Below the pieces are notes generated by a model. That model was not told the origin of the DNA. It saw only the letters and a list, made by a program, of their open reading frames with translations, and searched no databases. A stretch of DNA of 64,000 bases, taken from positions 1-64,000 of the forward strand of contig NZ_CP132359.1 in assembly GCF_030758975.1 (NCBI RefSeq), written 5' to 3'. A program made the position numbers and the translations under genes. Shown one piece after another: positions 57,002-64,000 of the stretch (position 1 is its first letter; every line of letters begins with the position of its first letter). Source of the stretch: Bosea beijingensis. Lineage in GTDB: Bacteria; Pseudomonadota; Alphaproteobacteria; Rhizobiales; Beijerinckiaceae.

Positions 57002-57547
57002 ATGACCTTGCCCAGCGCCCATGCCATTGTCAGCTTCTGGTGCGAGGCCGGCCCCGAGAAATGGTTCCTCAAGGACGACGCTTTCGACACCGAGATCACC
57101 AGGCGCTTCCTGCCCGCCCATGAGGCCGCCGCTGCCGGACAGCTCGCGGCTTGGGAGGAAACGCCGGAAGGCGTCTATGCGCTGCTGATCCTGCTCGACC
57201 AGTTTCCGCGCAACATGTTCCGCGACAGCCCGCGCGCCTTCGCCACCGATGCGCTAGCCGTTGAAGTCGCCGGGCGCGCGATCGCCAGAGGTTTCGACGA
57301 GGCCTATCAGCCGCCGGAGAAGCGCTTCTTCTACATGCCCTTCATGCACTCCGAAGGGCTGGCCGATCAGGAGCGCTGTATCGAACTCTGCGCTGCTGCC
57401 GATGATGCCGACGGCGTGAAATACGCCGAGATGCACCGGGACATCATCCGCGATTTCGGCCGCTTCCCGCATCGCAACCCCGTGCTCGGCCGCGAGACCA
57501 CGGCGCAGGAGCGCGCCTTCCTCGATGAGGGCGGCTTCGCGGGGTGA
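57002..57547 (+). CDS. DUF924 family protein
   Basis: 181-residue all-helical protein of the DUF924 family (TPR-like). Conserved motifs are VSFWCEAGPEKWFLKDDAFD, LDQFPRNMFRDSP and FFYMPFMHSEGLADQE with its HSE. The function is not known. The ATG at 57002 starts the conserved part; the frame upstream is open but antisense to the TetR gene. It ends 3 bases before the stop of the convergent small membrane gene. Confidence 0.88.
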   Translation: MTLPSAHAIVSFWCEAGPEKWFLKDDAFDTEITRRFLPAHEAAAAGQLAAWEETPEGVYALLILLDQFPRNMFRDSPRAFATDALAVEVAGRAIARGFDEAYQPPEKRFFYMPFMHSEGLADQERCIELCAAADDADGVKYAEMHRDIIRDFGRFPHRNPVLGRETTAQERAFLDEGGFAG

Positions 57548-57550
57548 CCC

Positions 57551-57766
57551 TCAGCCGGCCTGCTGGCTCGCGATGCGCTGCAGGAAGATCGCCGCGATAG
57601 TGAGCAGGAAGCCGGCCCACCAGAGTGGCGATCGCAGGCTCTTGCCGCTGCCCAGCTCCTCGGCCTGCGCCTTGCCGGAAAGGCGCATCACGATCGGCCA
57701 GGCAAAGCAGCCGAGCCCGACGATGCCGAGCAGCAGCGCGATCTGTTCGAGGCTCGGTGTCGTCAT
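57551..57766 (-). CDS. Small two-helix membrane protein, unknown
   Basis: 71 residues with two hydrophobic helices (QIALLLGIVGLGCFAWPIVM and LWWAGFLLTIAAIFL) joined by a polar loop. Its ATG overlaps the stop of the FAD enzyme gene by four bases (ATGA), so it is translationally coupled to it. GAGGGTAAGGGC precedes the start. No family recognised. Confidence 0.7.
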   Translation of the reverse strand: MTTPSLEQIALLLGIVGLGCFAWPIVMRLSGKAQAEELGSGKSLRSPLWWAGFLLTIAAIFLQRIASQQAG

Positions 57767-59016
57767 GCCCTTACCCTCGCAAGAGTGGGATTTGCCGGGA
57801 AAGCCGGCCCCAGCTTCAGGACCTGCAAGGGATCGCCATACAGCCCCGCGACGAGCAGGGCCAGTTGCCTGCCGATCCCCGGCAGGCGCGCCAGTGGCGG
57901 CACAAGCCGGTCGCGCAGCAAGGGCAGCACATAGCTGTCGGATTGATAGAACGGCGTGAACAGGCGGCTCGCCGCCTGATAGAGCCGGACATGGAAGCGC
58001 CGCAGCCGCGCATAACGCTCTAACGCCCCAGCAATATCTGGAGCCTCGTTCACCGCCATCGTCAGCGCGTAGGCATCGAGCAAGCCCATATTGGCGCCCT
58101 GCCCCAGTTGCGGGCTGGTCGAATGGGCGGAATCGCCAATGAAGGCGAGGCCGCGCCCAGCCGGGACCGGCAAGGTGTGATGCCGGTAGGCGGCCAGCAG
58201 CAACTCCTCGGCAGACGTGATCGTCTCCAGCATCGGCGCCGTCTGCGGCCAATGGCTAAGCACATCCGCCTTCCAGGCATCGAGGCCGCGCGCCTGCCAT
58301 TGCGCGTGATCGGCCGGCTTCAGGCTCCAGAAGAACGAGGCCAGCAGTCTCTCCTGATCGAGCCGCCGCCCGATCGGCAACACGCCGACCATCACGCTGG
58401 CCTGATGATAGCGTTGCTCCAGCGCATGCGGATCGAAACCCTCCGCCAACGGTGCATTGGCCCAGACCGCGCCATAGGCCAGCGGCCGTTGCCGCACCGG
58501 CCGCAAGGCCCGGCCGATCAGGGGCGAGCGCGCGCCCAGGGCATCGATGGCGAGGTCGAACGGCCCGAGCTTTCGGCCATTGTCCAGCAAAAGCGAGACC
58601 CGCTCGCCGCTGCCGCTTTCGACATCCGCGACCTCACAGCCGGTCTCGACCCCGATCCCGCGTGCCGTCACAGCCGCGAACAGCGCCCCGAACAGGCTGC
58701 CGCGATGGATGCCGAGGCCGAAGGCGTCGGGGCCGAGCGCCGCATAGCGCACGTCGAGCACAACGGAACCGGTGGCCGCACCCAGCCCATAGAGCCGGTC
58801 GAGCCGGCTGCCCCGCGCGATCAAGGCATCGGCCAGACCGAGCTCGCGCAGAACGGCAAGCCCGGTCGGCTGGAGGATCAGGCCCGAGCCAAGCGGCTGC
58901 GGCGTGGCGAAGCGTTCGACCAGCGTGACGCGATGCCCGGCGCGCTCCAGCAGCAGCGCAGCCGCAAGCCCGGCCGGTCCGCAGCCGGCAATCGCGATCG
59001 CGTAGCCGCGCGTCAC
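57763..59016 (-). CDS. FAD-dependent monooxygenase (UbiH/PHBH-like)
   Basis: 417-residue flavoprotein of the group A monooxygenase fold. The FAD motif GCGPAGLAAALLLERAG is at 11-27, the DG-type motif appears as IDALGARSPL, and the second FAD motif is GDSAHSTSPQLGQGANMG. The substrate, perhaps an aromatic or quinone, is unknown. It starts with GTG, 16 bases after ilvN, and overlaps the small membrane gene. Confidence 0.9.
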   Translation of the reverse strand: MTRGYAIAIAGCGPAGLAAALLLERAGHRVTLVERFATPQPLGSGLILQPTGLAVLRELGLADALIARGSRLDRLYGLGAATGSVVLDVRYAALGPDAFGLGIHRGSLFGALFAAVTARGIGVETGCEVADVESGSGERVSLLLDNGRKLGPFDLAIDALGARSPLIGRALRPVRQRPLAYGAVWANAPLAEGFDPHALEQRYHQASVMVGVLPIGRRLDQERLLASFFWSLKPADHAQWQARGLDAWKADVLSHWPQTAPMLETITSAEELLLAAYRHHTLPVPAGRGLAFIGDSAHSTSPQLGQGANMGLLDAYALTMAVNEAPDIAGALERYARLRRFHVRLYQAASRLFTPFYQSDSYVLPLLRDRLVPPLARLPGIGRQLALLVAGLYGDPLQVLKLGPAFPANPTLARVRA

Positions 59017-59032
59017 CGGCAGAAGCCGGTGG

Positions 59033-59575
59033 TCACATCGAGTCCGGGCCGCGGCTCATCGCGGCGATGCCGGTGCGCGAAACTTCAGTCAGCCCCACCG
59101 CCGTCATCGTCTTGATGAAGCGCTCAATCTCCTCGGTCGCGCCGGTCAGCTCGAAGACGAAGGAGGTCAGCGAGGCATCGAGCACGCGCGCGCCGAAGGC
59201 CGAGGCGAGGCGCATCGCCTCGACGCGGTGATCGCCCTTGCCGACCACCTTGACCAGCGCGAGCTCGCGCTCGATCGCCTCGCCCTGTTCGGTCAGGTCG
59301 ACGACGCGATGAACCGGCACCAGCCGGTCGAGATGCGCCTTGATCTGGTCAATGACATTGGCCGTTCCGGAGGTCACGACCGTGATGCGCGAGAGATGCT
59401 TCTCATGCTCGGTCTCGGAAACGGTGAGGCTCTCGATATTGTAGCCACGGCCCGAGAACAGCCCGGCAATGCGGGCAAGAACGCCCGGTTCGTTGTCGAC
59501 GATCACTGCCAAGGTGTGGCGCGCGGTCGGCTGGGCCTTGGGAGCGTTCGGATAATGGGTGGCGGGCTTCGACAT
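59033..59575 (-). CDS. ilvN: Acetolactate synthase regulatory subunit
   Basis: 180-residue small subunit. The N-terminal ACT domain (about 20-95: HTLAVIVDNEPGVLARIAGLFSGRG split over two strands) binds valine, and the C-terminal ALS_ss domain ends the protein. It controls the catalytic subunit encoded at 61182-62945. Unusually two other genes separate the subunits. The start ATG 59575 matches the family; the longer frame is a spurious extension. Confidence 0.95.
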   Translation of the reverse strand: MSKPATHYPNAPKAQPTARHTLAVIVDNEPGVLARIAGLFSGRGYNIESLTVSETEHEKHLSRITVVTSGTANVIDQIKAHLDRLVPVHRVVDLTEQGEAIERELALVKVVGKGDHRVEAMRLASAFGARVLDASLTSFVFELTGATEEIERFIKTMTAVGLTEVSRTGIAAMSRGPDSM

Positions 59576-59633
59576 GGCGGACCTGTGAGGCGGGTTGGAG
59601 CGGATGAAAACGATCGGATTGAAAGGGTTGGGC

Positions 59634-60311
59634 TCAGCGGAGATCGACGAGGGCGGGTTCGTCAACCTCGTCCTGCGCGACGATCCAGGGTTCTACCAGC
59701 GCGGCGGCGAGCCACTCGCGATAGGCAGGCAGCGCGAGCACGGCCTGCATGTAATCCTGCGAGACCGCGTCGACGGCGATGCCATAGGTGTCGAGCCGCG
59801 TGACGACCGGCGCGAACATCGCATCCGCCGCCGAGAAGGCGCCATAGAGGAATTGTCCGCCGGCGCCGAAGCGCTCGCGCGCCTGCCGCCACAGGCTGGT
59901 CAGCCGCTCGACATCGCGGGCGACGCCGGGGCCGCGATCGCGGCCCGCGAAGCGCTTGCCGAGATTCATCGGGCAGGCGCTGCGCAAAGCCGTGAAGCCG
60001 GCATGCATTTCGCTGGCGATGGCGCGCGCATGGGCCCGCGCCGCCTTGTCGCGCGGCCAGATGCCGGCCTGCGGCTGCGTGTCATGCAGGTATTCGCAGA
60101 TCGCCAGCGTCTCCCAGACGACGACATCGCCATCGACCAGCGTCGGCACGGTGCCGCCGCTGCCGGGCGCCGCCGCGAAGATCGCCTCCTTGAAGCCGGG
60201 CTCGTCGAGCGGCACGAGCTGCTCGGTGAAGGCGATCCCGGTCGCGCGCATCAGGAGCCAGGCCCGAAGCGACCAGGACGAGTAGCATTTGTTGCCGATC
60301 AGAAGCTTCAT
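59634..60311 (-). CDS. Glutathione S-transferase family protein
   Basis: 225-residue GST. The N-terminal thioredoxin-like half has NKCYSSWSLRAWLLM (candidate Ser at the glutathione site) and VPTLVDG with cis-Pro; the C-terminal half is helical. The substrate is unknown. Its ATG overlaps the racemase stop by four bases (ATGA), so they are coupled. It lies 58 bases upstream of ilvN. Confidence 0.9.
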   Translation of the reverse strand: MKLLIGNKCYSSWSLRAWLLMRATGIAFTEQLVPLDEPGFKEAIFAAAPGSGGTVPTLVDGDVVVWETLAICEYLHDTQPQAGIWPRDKAARAHARAIASEMHAGFTALRSACPMNLGKRFAGRDRGPGVARDVERLTSLWRQARERFGAGGQFLYGAFSAADAMFAPVVTRLDTYGIAVDAVSQDYMQAVLALPAYREWLAAALVEPWIVAQDEVDEPALVDLR

Positions 60312-61018
60312 GCCGCGGCAACCTCCCACTCATCGACGAAATCGAGCGCCGCCTGGACATGCAGTGCGGTGGTGTCAAAGACCGGCACGGCAACATCACC
60401 CTGCGAGAGCAGCAGGCCGATCTCGGTGCAGCCGAGGATGACGCCGTCGGCGCCCTCCTCCCTGGCGGCACGCGCGACGATGGCACGGTAGCGTTCGCGC
60501 GAGACCGGCTCGATCCGCCCGCGGCACAATTCCTCGTAGATGATGCGGTGGACGTCGTCGCGCTCCTCCGGGGCCGGCACCAGCGCCTCAACGCCGAAGG
60601 CCCTGAGCCGGTCGCGATAGAAGCCCTGCTCCATGGTGAAGCGGGTGGCCAGCAGCAGCGGCCGGCGCGAGGGCGAAGCCAGCACCGCCCGCGCCGTCAC
60701 ATCGGCAAGGTGGATGAAGGGCAGCTTGGTCGCGGTGATGATCTGGTCGGCGACCTTGTGCATGGTGTTGGTGCAGAGCACGAGACAGGAGGCACCGCCC
60801 TGCTCGAGGCGCCGCGCGCTTGCGGCCAACGCCGCGCCGGCCGCGGTCCAGTCGCCCTTCGCCTGCATTTCCGCGATGGGAGAGAAATCGACCGAATGCA
60901 GCAGCACGTCGGCCGAATGCAGCCCGCCCGCACGGGCGCGCACGCCCTCGTTGAGGAGCCGGTAATAGACCGCGGTCGACTCCCAGCTCATCCCGCCGAT
61001 CAGACCTATCGTGGCCAT
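60308..61018 (-). CDS. Aspartate/glutamate racemase family protein
   Basis: 236-residue cofactor-independent racemase. The two catalytic cysteines are in LCTNTMH (N-terminal domain) and GCTEIGL (C-terminal domain), with IGGMSWEST at the start. Members racemise Asp, Glu or broad-range amino acids (RacX/YgeA). GGGAGG precedes the ATG. It follows the palindrome behind ilvB and precedes the GST gene, which it overlaps. Confidence 0.92.
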   Translation of the reverse strand: MATIGLIGGMSWESTAVYYRLLNEGVRARAGGLHSADVLLHSVDFSPIAEMQAKGDWTAAGAALAASARRLEQGGASCLVLCTNTMHKVADQIITATKLPFIHLADVTARAVLASPSRRPLLLATRFTMEQGFYRDRLRAFGVEALVPAPEERDDVHRIIYEELCRGRIEPVSRERYRAIVARAAREEGADGVILGCTEIGLLLSQGDVAVPVFDTTALHVQAALDFVDEWEVAAA

Positions 61019-61039
61019 TCGTTCCTCCCGTTGCCGCCT

Positions 61040-61165
61040 CTCAGCCCTCATCCTGAGGAGCCGCGGAACGCGGCGTCTCGAAGGATGCTCCAGATGTGTC
61101 AGGAGCCTCCTGGAGCATCCTTCAAGACGCAAGCCGTAGGCTTGCTCCTCAGGATGAGGGCTGAG
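61040..61165. repeat. 126-nt palindromic element between ilvB and the racemase gene
   Basis: Outer arms of 22 perfect bases (61040-61061 with 61144-61165) and inner arms of 21 bases with one mismatch (61073-61093 with 61110-61130). Nearly the whole segment could extrude as a cruciform or fold as a long RNA hairpin. It resembles the intergenic palindromes common in Rhizobiales genomes. It lies 16 bases after the ilvB stop. Confidence 0.88.
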
Positions 61166-61181
61166 AAGAGGAAAATCCGCC

Positions 61182-62945
61182 TCAGACGAGCTGCTTGCCC
61201 TTGGCGTCGATGATCTCGCCGGTATCCCCCTCGAAATCGGGCAGGATCATCTCGTTATGGGCCTTGCCCGACGGGATCATCGGGAAGCAGTTCTCTTCCT
61301 TGGCGACGAGGCAGTCGAAGATCACCGGGCCGGGCGTCTCGATCATCTCCATGATCGCGGCGTCGAGCTTGGCCGGGTCGGAGCAGCGGATGCCGTGGCC
61401 GCCATAGGCTTCCGCCAGCTTCACGAAGTCCGGCAGGGACTGCGAATAGCTCTCGGAATAGCGCCCGCCATGCAGCAGCTCCTGCCACTGGCGCACCATG
61501 CCCATGTACTCGTTGTTGAGGATGAAGATCTTCACCGGCAGCCGGTACTGCACCGCCGTCGACATCTCCTGCATGTTCATCAGGATCGAGGCCTCGCCGG
61601 CGACGTCGATGACGAGCGCGTCGGGATGCTTCATCTGCACGCCGATCGCCGCCGGCAGGCCGTAACCCATCGTGCCAAGGCCGCCCGAGGTCATCCAGCG
61701 GTTCGGCTCCTGGAACTGCAGATACTGCGCCGCCCACATCTGGTGCTGGCCGACTTCGGTCGTGATGTAGGTGTCGCGATCCTTGGTCAGCTCATGCAGC
61801 CGCTCCAGCGCGTATTGCGGCTTGATGATCGTGTCCGAGCGCTTGTAGGAGAGGCTCTTGCGGCCGCGCCAGCCGTCGATCTGCGTCCACCAGGCGGCGA
61901 GCGCGGTCTTGTCGGCCTGGGCGCCGGTCTCGCGCCAGATCCGGACCATGTCCTCCAGCACATGGGCGCAGTCCCCGACGATGCCGATATCGACCTTGAC
62001 CGTCTTGTTGATCGAGGACGGGTCGATGTCGATATGGATCTTCTTCGAGCGCGGCGAGAAGCCGTCGATGCGGCCCGTGATGCGGTCGTCGAAGCGCGCA
62101 CCGATATTGATCATGACGTCGCAGTCATGCATCGCGAGGTTCGCCTCGTAGGTGCCGTGCATGCCGAGCATGCCGAGCCACTGCTTGTCCGCGGCCGGGA
62201 AGGCGCCGAGTCCCATCAGCGTCGAGGTGACCGGAAAGCCGGTCAGCCGCGCCAGTTCGCGCAGCAGCGCCGAGGCGTGCGGGCCGGAATTGATCACGCC
62301 GCCGCCGGTATAGAAGACCGGCCGCTTGGCGCCGGCGATCAGTTCGACCGCGGCCTTGATCTTGTTCAGGTCGCCCTTGACCACCGGTCGGTAGGTCTTG
62401 TGCTGGTTGTCGCGCGGCCGGGTATAGGAGCCGGAGGCGAACTGGATGTCCTTGGGGATGTCGATCACGACCGGGCCCGGGCGGCCGTTGGCAGCGACGT
62501 AGAACGCCTCGTGCAGGATGCGCGGCAGGTCGTGGATGCTCTTCACCAGGTAGTTGTGCTTGGTGCAGGAGCGGGTGATGCCGACCGTGTCGCATTCCTG
62601 GAAGGCGTCGGAGCCGATCAGATGCGTCGGGACCTGGCCGGTGATGACGACGAGCGGGATCGAGTCGAGCAGCGCGTCGGTCAGGCCGGTGACGGCGTTG
62701 GTCGCGCCGGGGCCGGAGGTGACGAGCACGCAGCCGACCTTGCCGGCACCGGAACGGGCATAGCCCTCGGCGGCATGGACGGCGCCCTGCTCGTGGCGGA
62801 CGAGGACATGCTTGACCTTGTCCTGCTGGAAGATGGCGTCGTAGATCGGCAGTACGGCGCCGCCCGGATACCCGAACAGGTGCTCGACACCCTGATCCTG
62901 AAGCGCGCGGACGACCATTTCGGCTCCGGTCATCATCTCGCTCAT
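61182..62945 (-). CDS. ilvB: Acetolactate synthase catalytic subunit
   Basis: 587-residue TPP enzyme, first common step of valine, leucine and isoleucine synthesis. FGYPGGAVLPIYDAIFQ and RHEQGAVHAAEGYARS hold the catalytic Glu; the TPP-binding motif reads VIDVAGEASILMNMQE, the alphaproteobacterial variant of GDGSF. The FAD-binding middle domain is present. GGAGAG precedes the ATG. Its transcript starts at an attenuator with an Ile/Leu/Val leader peptide. Confidence 0.96.
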   Translation of the reverse strand: MSEMMTGAEMVVRALQDQGVEHLFGYPGGAVLPIYDAIFQQDKVKHVLVRHEQGAVHAAEGYARSGAGKVGCVLVTSGPGATNAVTGLTDALLDSIPLVVITGQVPTHLIGSDAFQECDTVGITRSCTKHNYLVKSIHDLPRILHEAFYVAANGRPGPVVIDIPKDIQFASGSYTRPRDNQHKTYRPVVKGDLNKIKAAVELIAGAKRPVFYTGGGVINSGPHASALLRELARLTGFPVTSTLMGLGAFPAADKQWLGMLGMHGTYEANLAMHDCDVMINIGARFDDRITGRIDGFSPRSKKIHIDIDPSSINKTVKVDIGIVGDCAHVLEDMVRIWRETGAQADKTALAAWWTQIDGWRGRKSLSYKRSDTIIKPQYALERLHELTKDRDTYITTEVGQHQMWAAQYLQFQEPNRWMTSGGLGTMGYGLPAAIGVQMKHPDALVIDVAGEASILMNMQEMSTAVQYRLPVKIFILNNEYMGMVRQWQELLHGGRYSESYSQSLPDFVKLAEAYGGHGIRCSDPAKLDAAIMEMIETPGPVIFDCLVAKEENCFPMIPSGKAHNEMILPDFEGDTGEIIDAKGKQLV

Positions 62946-62993
62946 AACGCTCTCCTGCGGCTGGTCTTCTGGTCTGTCTGGAACGCGGGCAAT

Positions 62994-63015
62994 AAAAAAG
63001 GCCCTCGGAGGGGCC
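62994..63015 (-). terminator. Attenuator terminator of the ilvB leader
   Basis: GGCCC/GGGCC stem (63000-63004 with 63011-63015) followed on the minus strand by six T (62999-62994), 49 bases before the ilvB start. Confidence 0.85.
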
Positions 63016-63020
63016 TGGGC

Positions 63021-63072
63021 GTGCGCTGGCGTCGGGGACGCCCGGTTCGAAAACCGGCCCCTACCAGCGCAC
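63021..63072 (-). promoter_or_regulatory. Antiterminator-competing hairpins of the ilvB leader
   Basis: A 9-bp stem GTGCGCTGG/CCAGCGCAC (63021-63029 with 63064-63072) encloses a second hairpin (63042-63047/63052-63057, extended by GGGG/CCCC at 63034-63037 and 63058-63061). The GGGGCC at 63061-63056 can instead pair with GGCCCC at 63015-63010 of the terminator, giving the two exclusive folds of a classical attenuator. Confidence 0.75.
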
Positions 63073-63096
63073 CTCTACGAGAATAAGCTTGCGCAT
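63061..63096 (-). CDS. ilvB leader peptide
   Basis: 11-residue frame MRKLILVEVRW ending at TAG, with Leu-Ile-Leu-Val then Val as control codons, all products of the pathway. An upstream in-frame ATG at 63105 would add three residues (MCA), but AAGGA is too close to it and better placed for 63096. The stop lies at the base of the competing hairpin. Confidence 0.8.
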   Translation of the reverse strand: MRKLILVEVRW

Positions 63097-63127
63097 CGCG
63101 CACATGATCCTTGACGAAAGTTGCCGA

Positions 63128-63156
63128 ACGCTAACGGAGGGCGCGCAAACGGTCAA
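63128..63156 (-). promoter_or_regulatory. Promoter of the ilvB leader
   Basis: On the minus strand TTGACC (63156-63151), 17 bases, TAGCGT (63133-63128), a good alphaproteobacterial housekeeping match. The transcript would start near 63121, just ahead of the leader peptide. Confidence 0.55.
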
Positions 63157-63270
63157 GCGTTAACATGGCTAAGGACCGGCATTCGCCGGGTCCGGAAAAT
63201 ACCATGCCTCAAGGGAACACTTTCTCAATCCGTCCGGGCTTAGCCTCTGCGCGCTCGAACCGGGACGGAT

Positions 63271-64000
63271 ATGTACTACGAGGTTCACACCGAGAATATC
63301 GCGGCCCGCGGCCATGCCCCGGAGATCGCGCGGATTCTGGACCGCTTCGCGCTTCATCGGCGGGGTGGCGAGCCCGTCAGCTATGAGAAGCTCGCCGCCG
63401 CGCTGCTGCCGGATTTCGGCGACGACCTGATGGTTCTCGAACCCACAGGCGATGGCGACTATCGCTGGCTGCATTTCGGCCGCGAGATCATCCGCTATTC
63501 CGGCGCCAGCCGCCTCGGCAAACGCCTCTCCGAGATGCGTGAGCGCGTCGCCCGCTTCTCGATCGACAGCTTCGACCAGACCCTGGCCGAGGATCGGCCA
63601 CTCTACACCGTGCATCGCTCGACCCAGACGGTGCGCGTCGCGCTCTGGGAGCGCCTCGTCTTGCCGACCACGACGCGGGACGGGCGCCGCTTCATCATCG
63701 CCTTCAGCCGCCCCCTGCAGTTCCGCGAGGACCTGCTCAATGCCGTGCTCGAAAGCTCGCCCAGCGGCATCGTCGCCTTGCGCGCCATTCGCGACGCGGC
63801 CGGTGCGATCGAGCAGGCCGTCGTCGTCACCGCCAACGGCCGCGCCTCCGAACTGAGCGGGTGCGCGGAGGCGGAGCTGCTCGACACCGATGGCCGCGAG
63901 AGCCTGCCCTTCCTGTCCGACCCTTCGGTCTGGCGCCGCTGCCTCTATGCCATCGACCTGCAGCGCGCCGACACGCTCGAAGTCTCCTTCACGCGCGAGG
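63271..64000 (+). CDS. PAS-domain sensor protein (3' end outside window)
   Basis: 243 codons are visible and the gene runs off the window end. The N-terminal 155 residues form a region with LMVLEPTGDGDYRWLHFGREI that looks PAS-like, and a second PAS starts near residue 158 (LLNAVLESSPSGIVALR). An output domain (kinase, GGDEF or EAL) probably follows outside. The ATG at 63271 has GGGACGG close upstream. It is divergent from ilvB. Confidence 0.75.
   Translation, partial: MYYEVHTENIAARGHAPEIARILDRFALHRRGGEPVSYEKLAAALLPDFGDDLMVLEPTGDGDYRWLHFGREIIRYSGASRLGKRLSEMRERVARFSIDSFDQTLAEDRPLYTVHRSTQTVRVALWERLVLPTTTRDGRRFIIAFSRPLQFREDLLNAVLESSPSGIVALRAIRDAAGAIEQAVVVTANGRASELSGCAEAELLDTDGRESLPFLSDPSVWRRCLYAIDLQRADTLEVSFTRE

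Noticed and set aside
61257..63086. Plus-strand open frame over ilvB
   Set aside because: Antisense to a certain gene and lacks any start context; it also crosses the attenuator.

Overview
The window looks like chromosomal DNA of a GC-rich alphaproteobacterium of the order Hyphomicrobiales (Rhizobiales). The evidence is the flagellin-flbT-flaF arrangement, the rhizobial style of FlgE, FlgK and FlgL, an HWE histidine kinase, a TrxB-like ferredoxin-NADP reductase and the PuuD route of urate breakdown. The gene mix would suit a Bosea-like genome, but that is inference; no rRNA is present to settle it.

Layout. 1-6.6 kb: the end of a flagellin gene with the regulators flbT and flaF, convergent across a strong terminator with the hook operon flgE-flgK-flgL. 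6.8-10.7 kb: moxR, sixA, ycjX and ycjF on the minus strand. 10.8-18.6 kb: a Kef-type antiporter, a glycosyltransferase/LpxH-like phosphoesterase pair, an SDR protein, a DMT exporter, an XRE-cupin regulator and a diguanylate cyclase. 18.6-24.7 kb: a frameshifted HAD hydrolase, two periplasmic c-type cytochromes, an orphan molybdopterin dehydrogenase subunit, a DUF3829 protein and a rhodanese. 24.8-29.8 kb: Kbp, a GlcG-like protein, ferredoxin-NADP reductase and a large YfhO-like membrane protein. 30.0-33.3 kb: the ureide cluster puuD / uraH / puuE-uraD, taking urate to allantoate. 33.3-37.0 kb: a small membrane protein, an orphan SNF2-type helicase, an M20 peptidase, a proline-rich protein and tRNA-Lys(CTT). 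37.2-40.8 kb: a RutG-like permease and leuA with a leucine-rich leader peptide. 40.8-48.8 kb: housekeeping genes (YoaK, lipoprotein, M3 peptidase, Nudix, PhzF, EEP, pdxY, HWE kinase). 48.9-53.2 kb: a nitrate/sulfonate-type ABC importer containing a DUF3592 gene. 53.3-57.5 kb: DedA, ComEA-like protein, two small membrane proteins, ilvC, a TetR regulator and a DUF924 protein. 57.5-63.1 kb: a minus-strand run from ilvB to ilvN and beyond, preceded by a complete transcription attenuator. 63.3 kb to the end: the start of a PAS sensor gene.

How it works together. Branched-chain amino acid synthesis is the main theme of the second half: leuA, ilvC, ilvN and ilvB all lie on the minus strand between 38 and 63 kb. 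Both leuA and ilvB carry short leader peptides rich in their own end-product codons. The urate cluster is a compact three-gene pathway with a fused final enzyme. Motility and cyclic-di-GMP genes bracket the first 18 kb.

Less ordinary signals are: paired REP-like hairpins in two distant intergenic spaces, with one 43-bp arm identical between them; a 126-nt cruciform-forming palindrome downstream of ilvB; a perfect 27-bp inverted copy of the tRNA-Lys anticodon arm; a homopolymer frameshift in the HAD gene; and several very small genes with good ribosome binding sites. I found no CRISPR array, insertion sequence, integrase or recognisable defence system. I do not see a clear new multi-gene system; the best leads are the repeats, the leader peptides and the small proteins.
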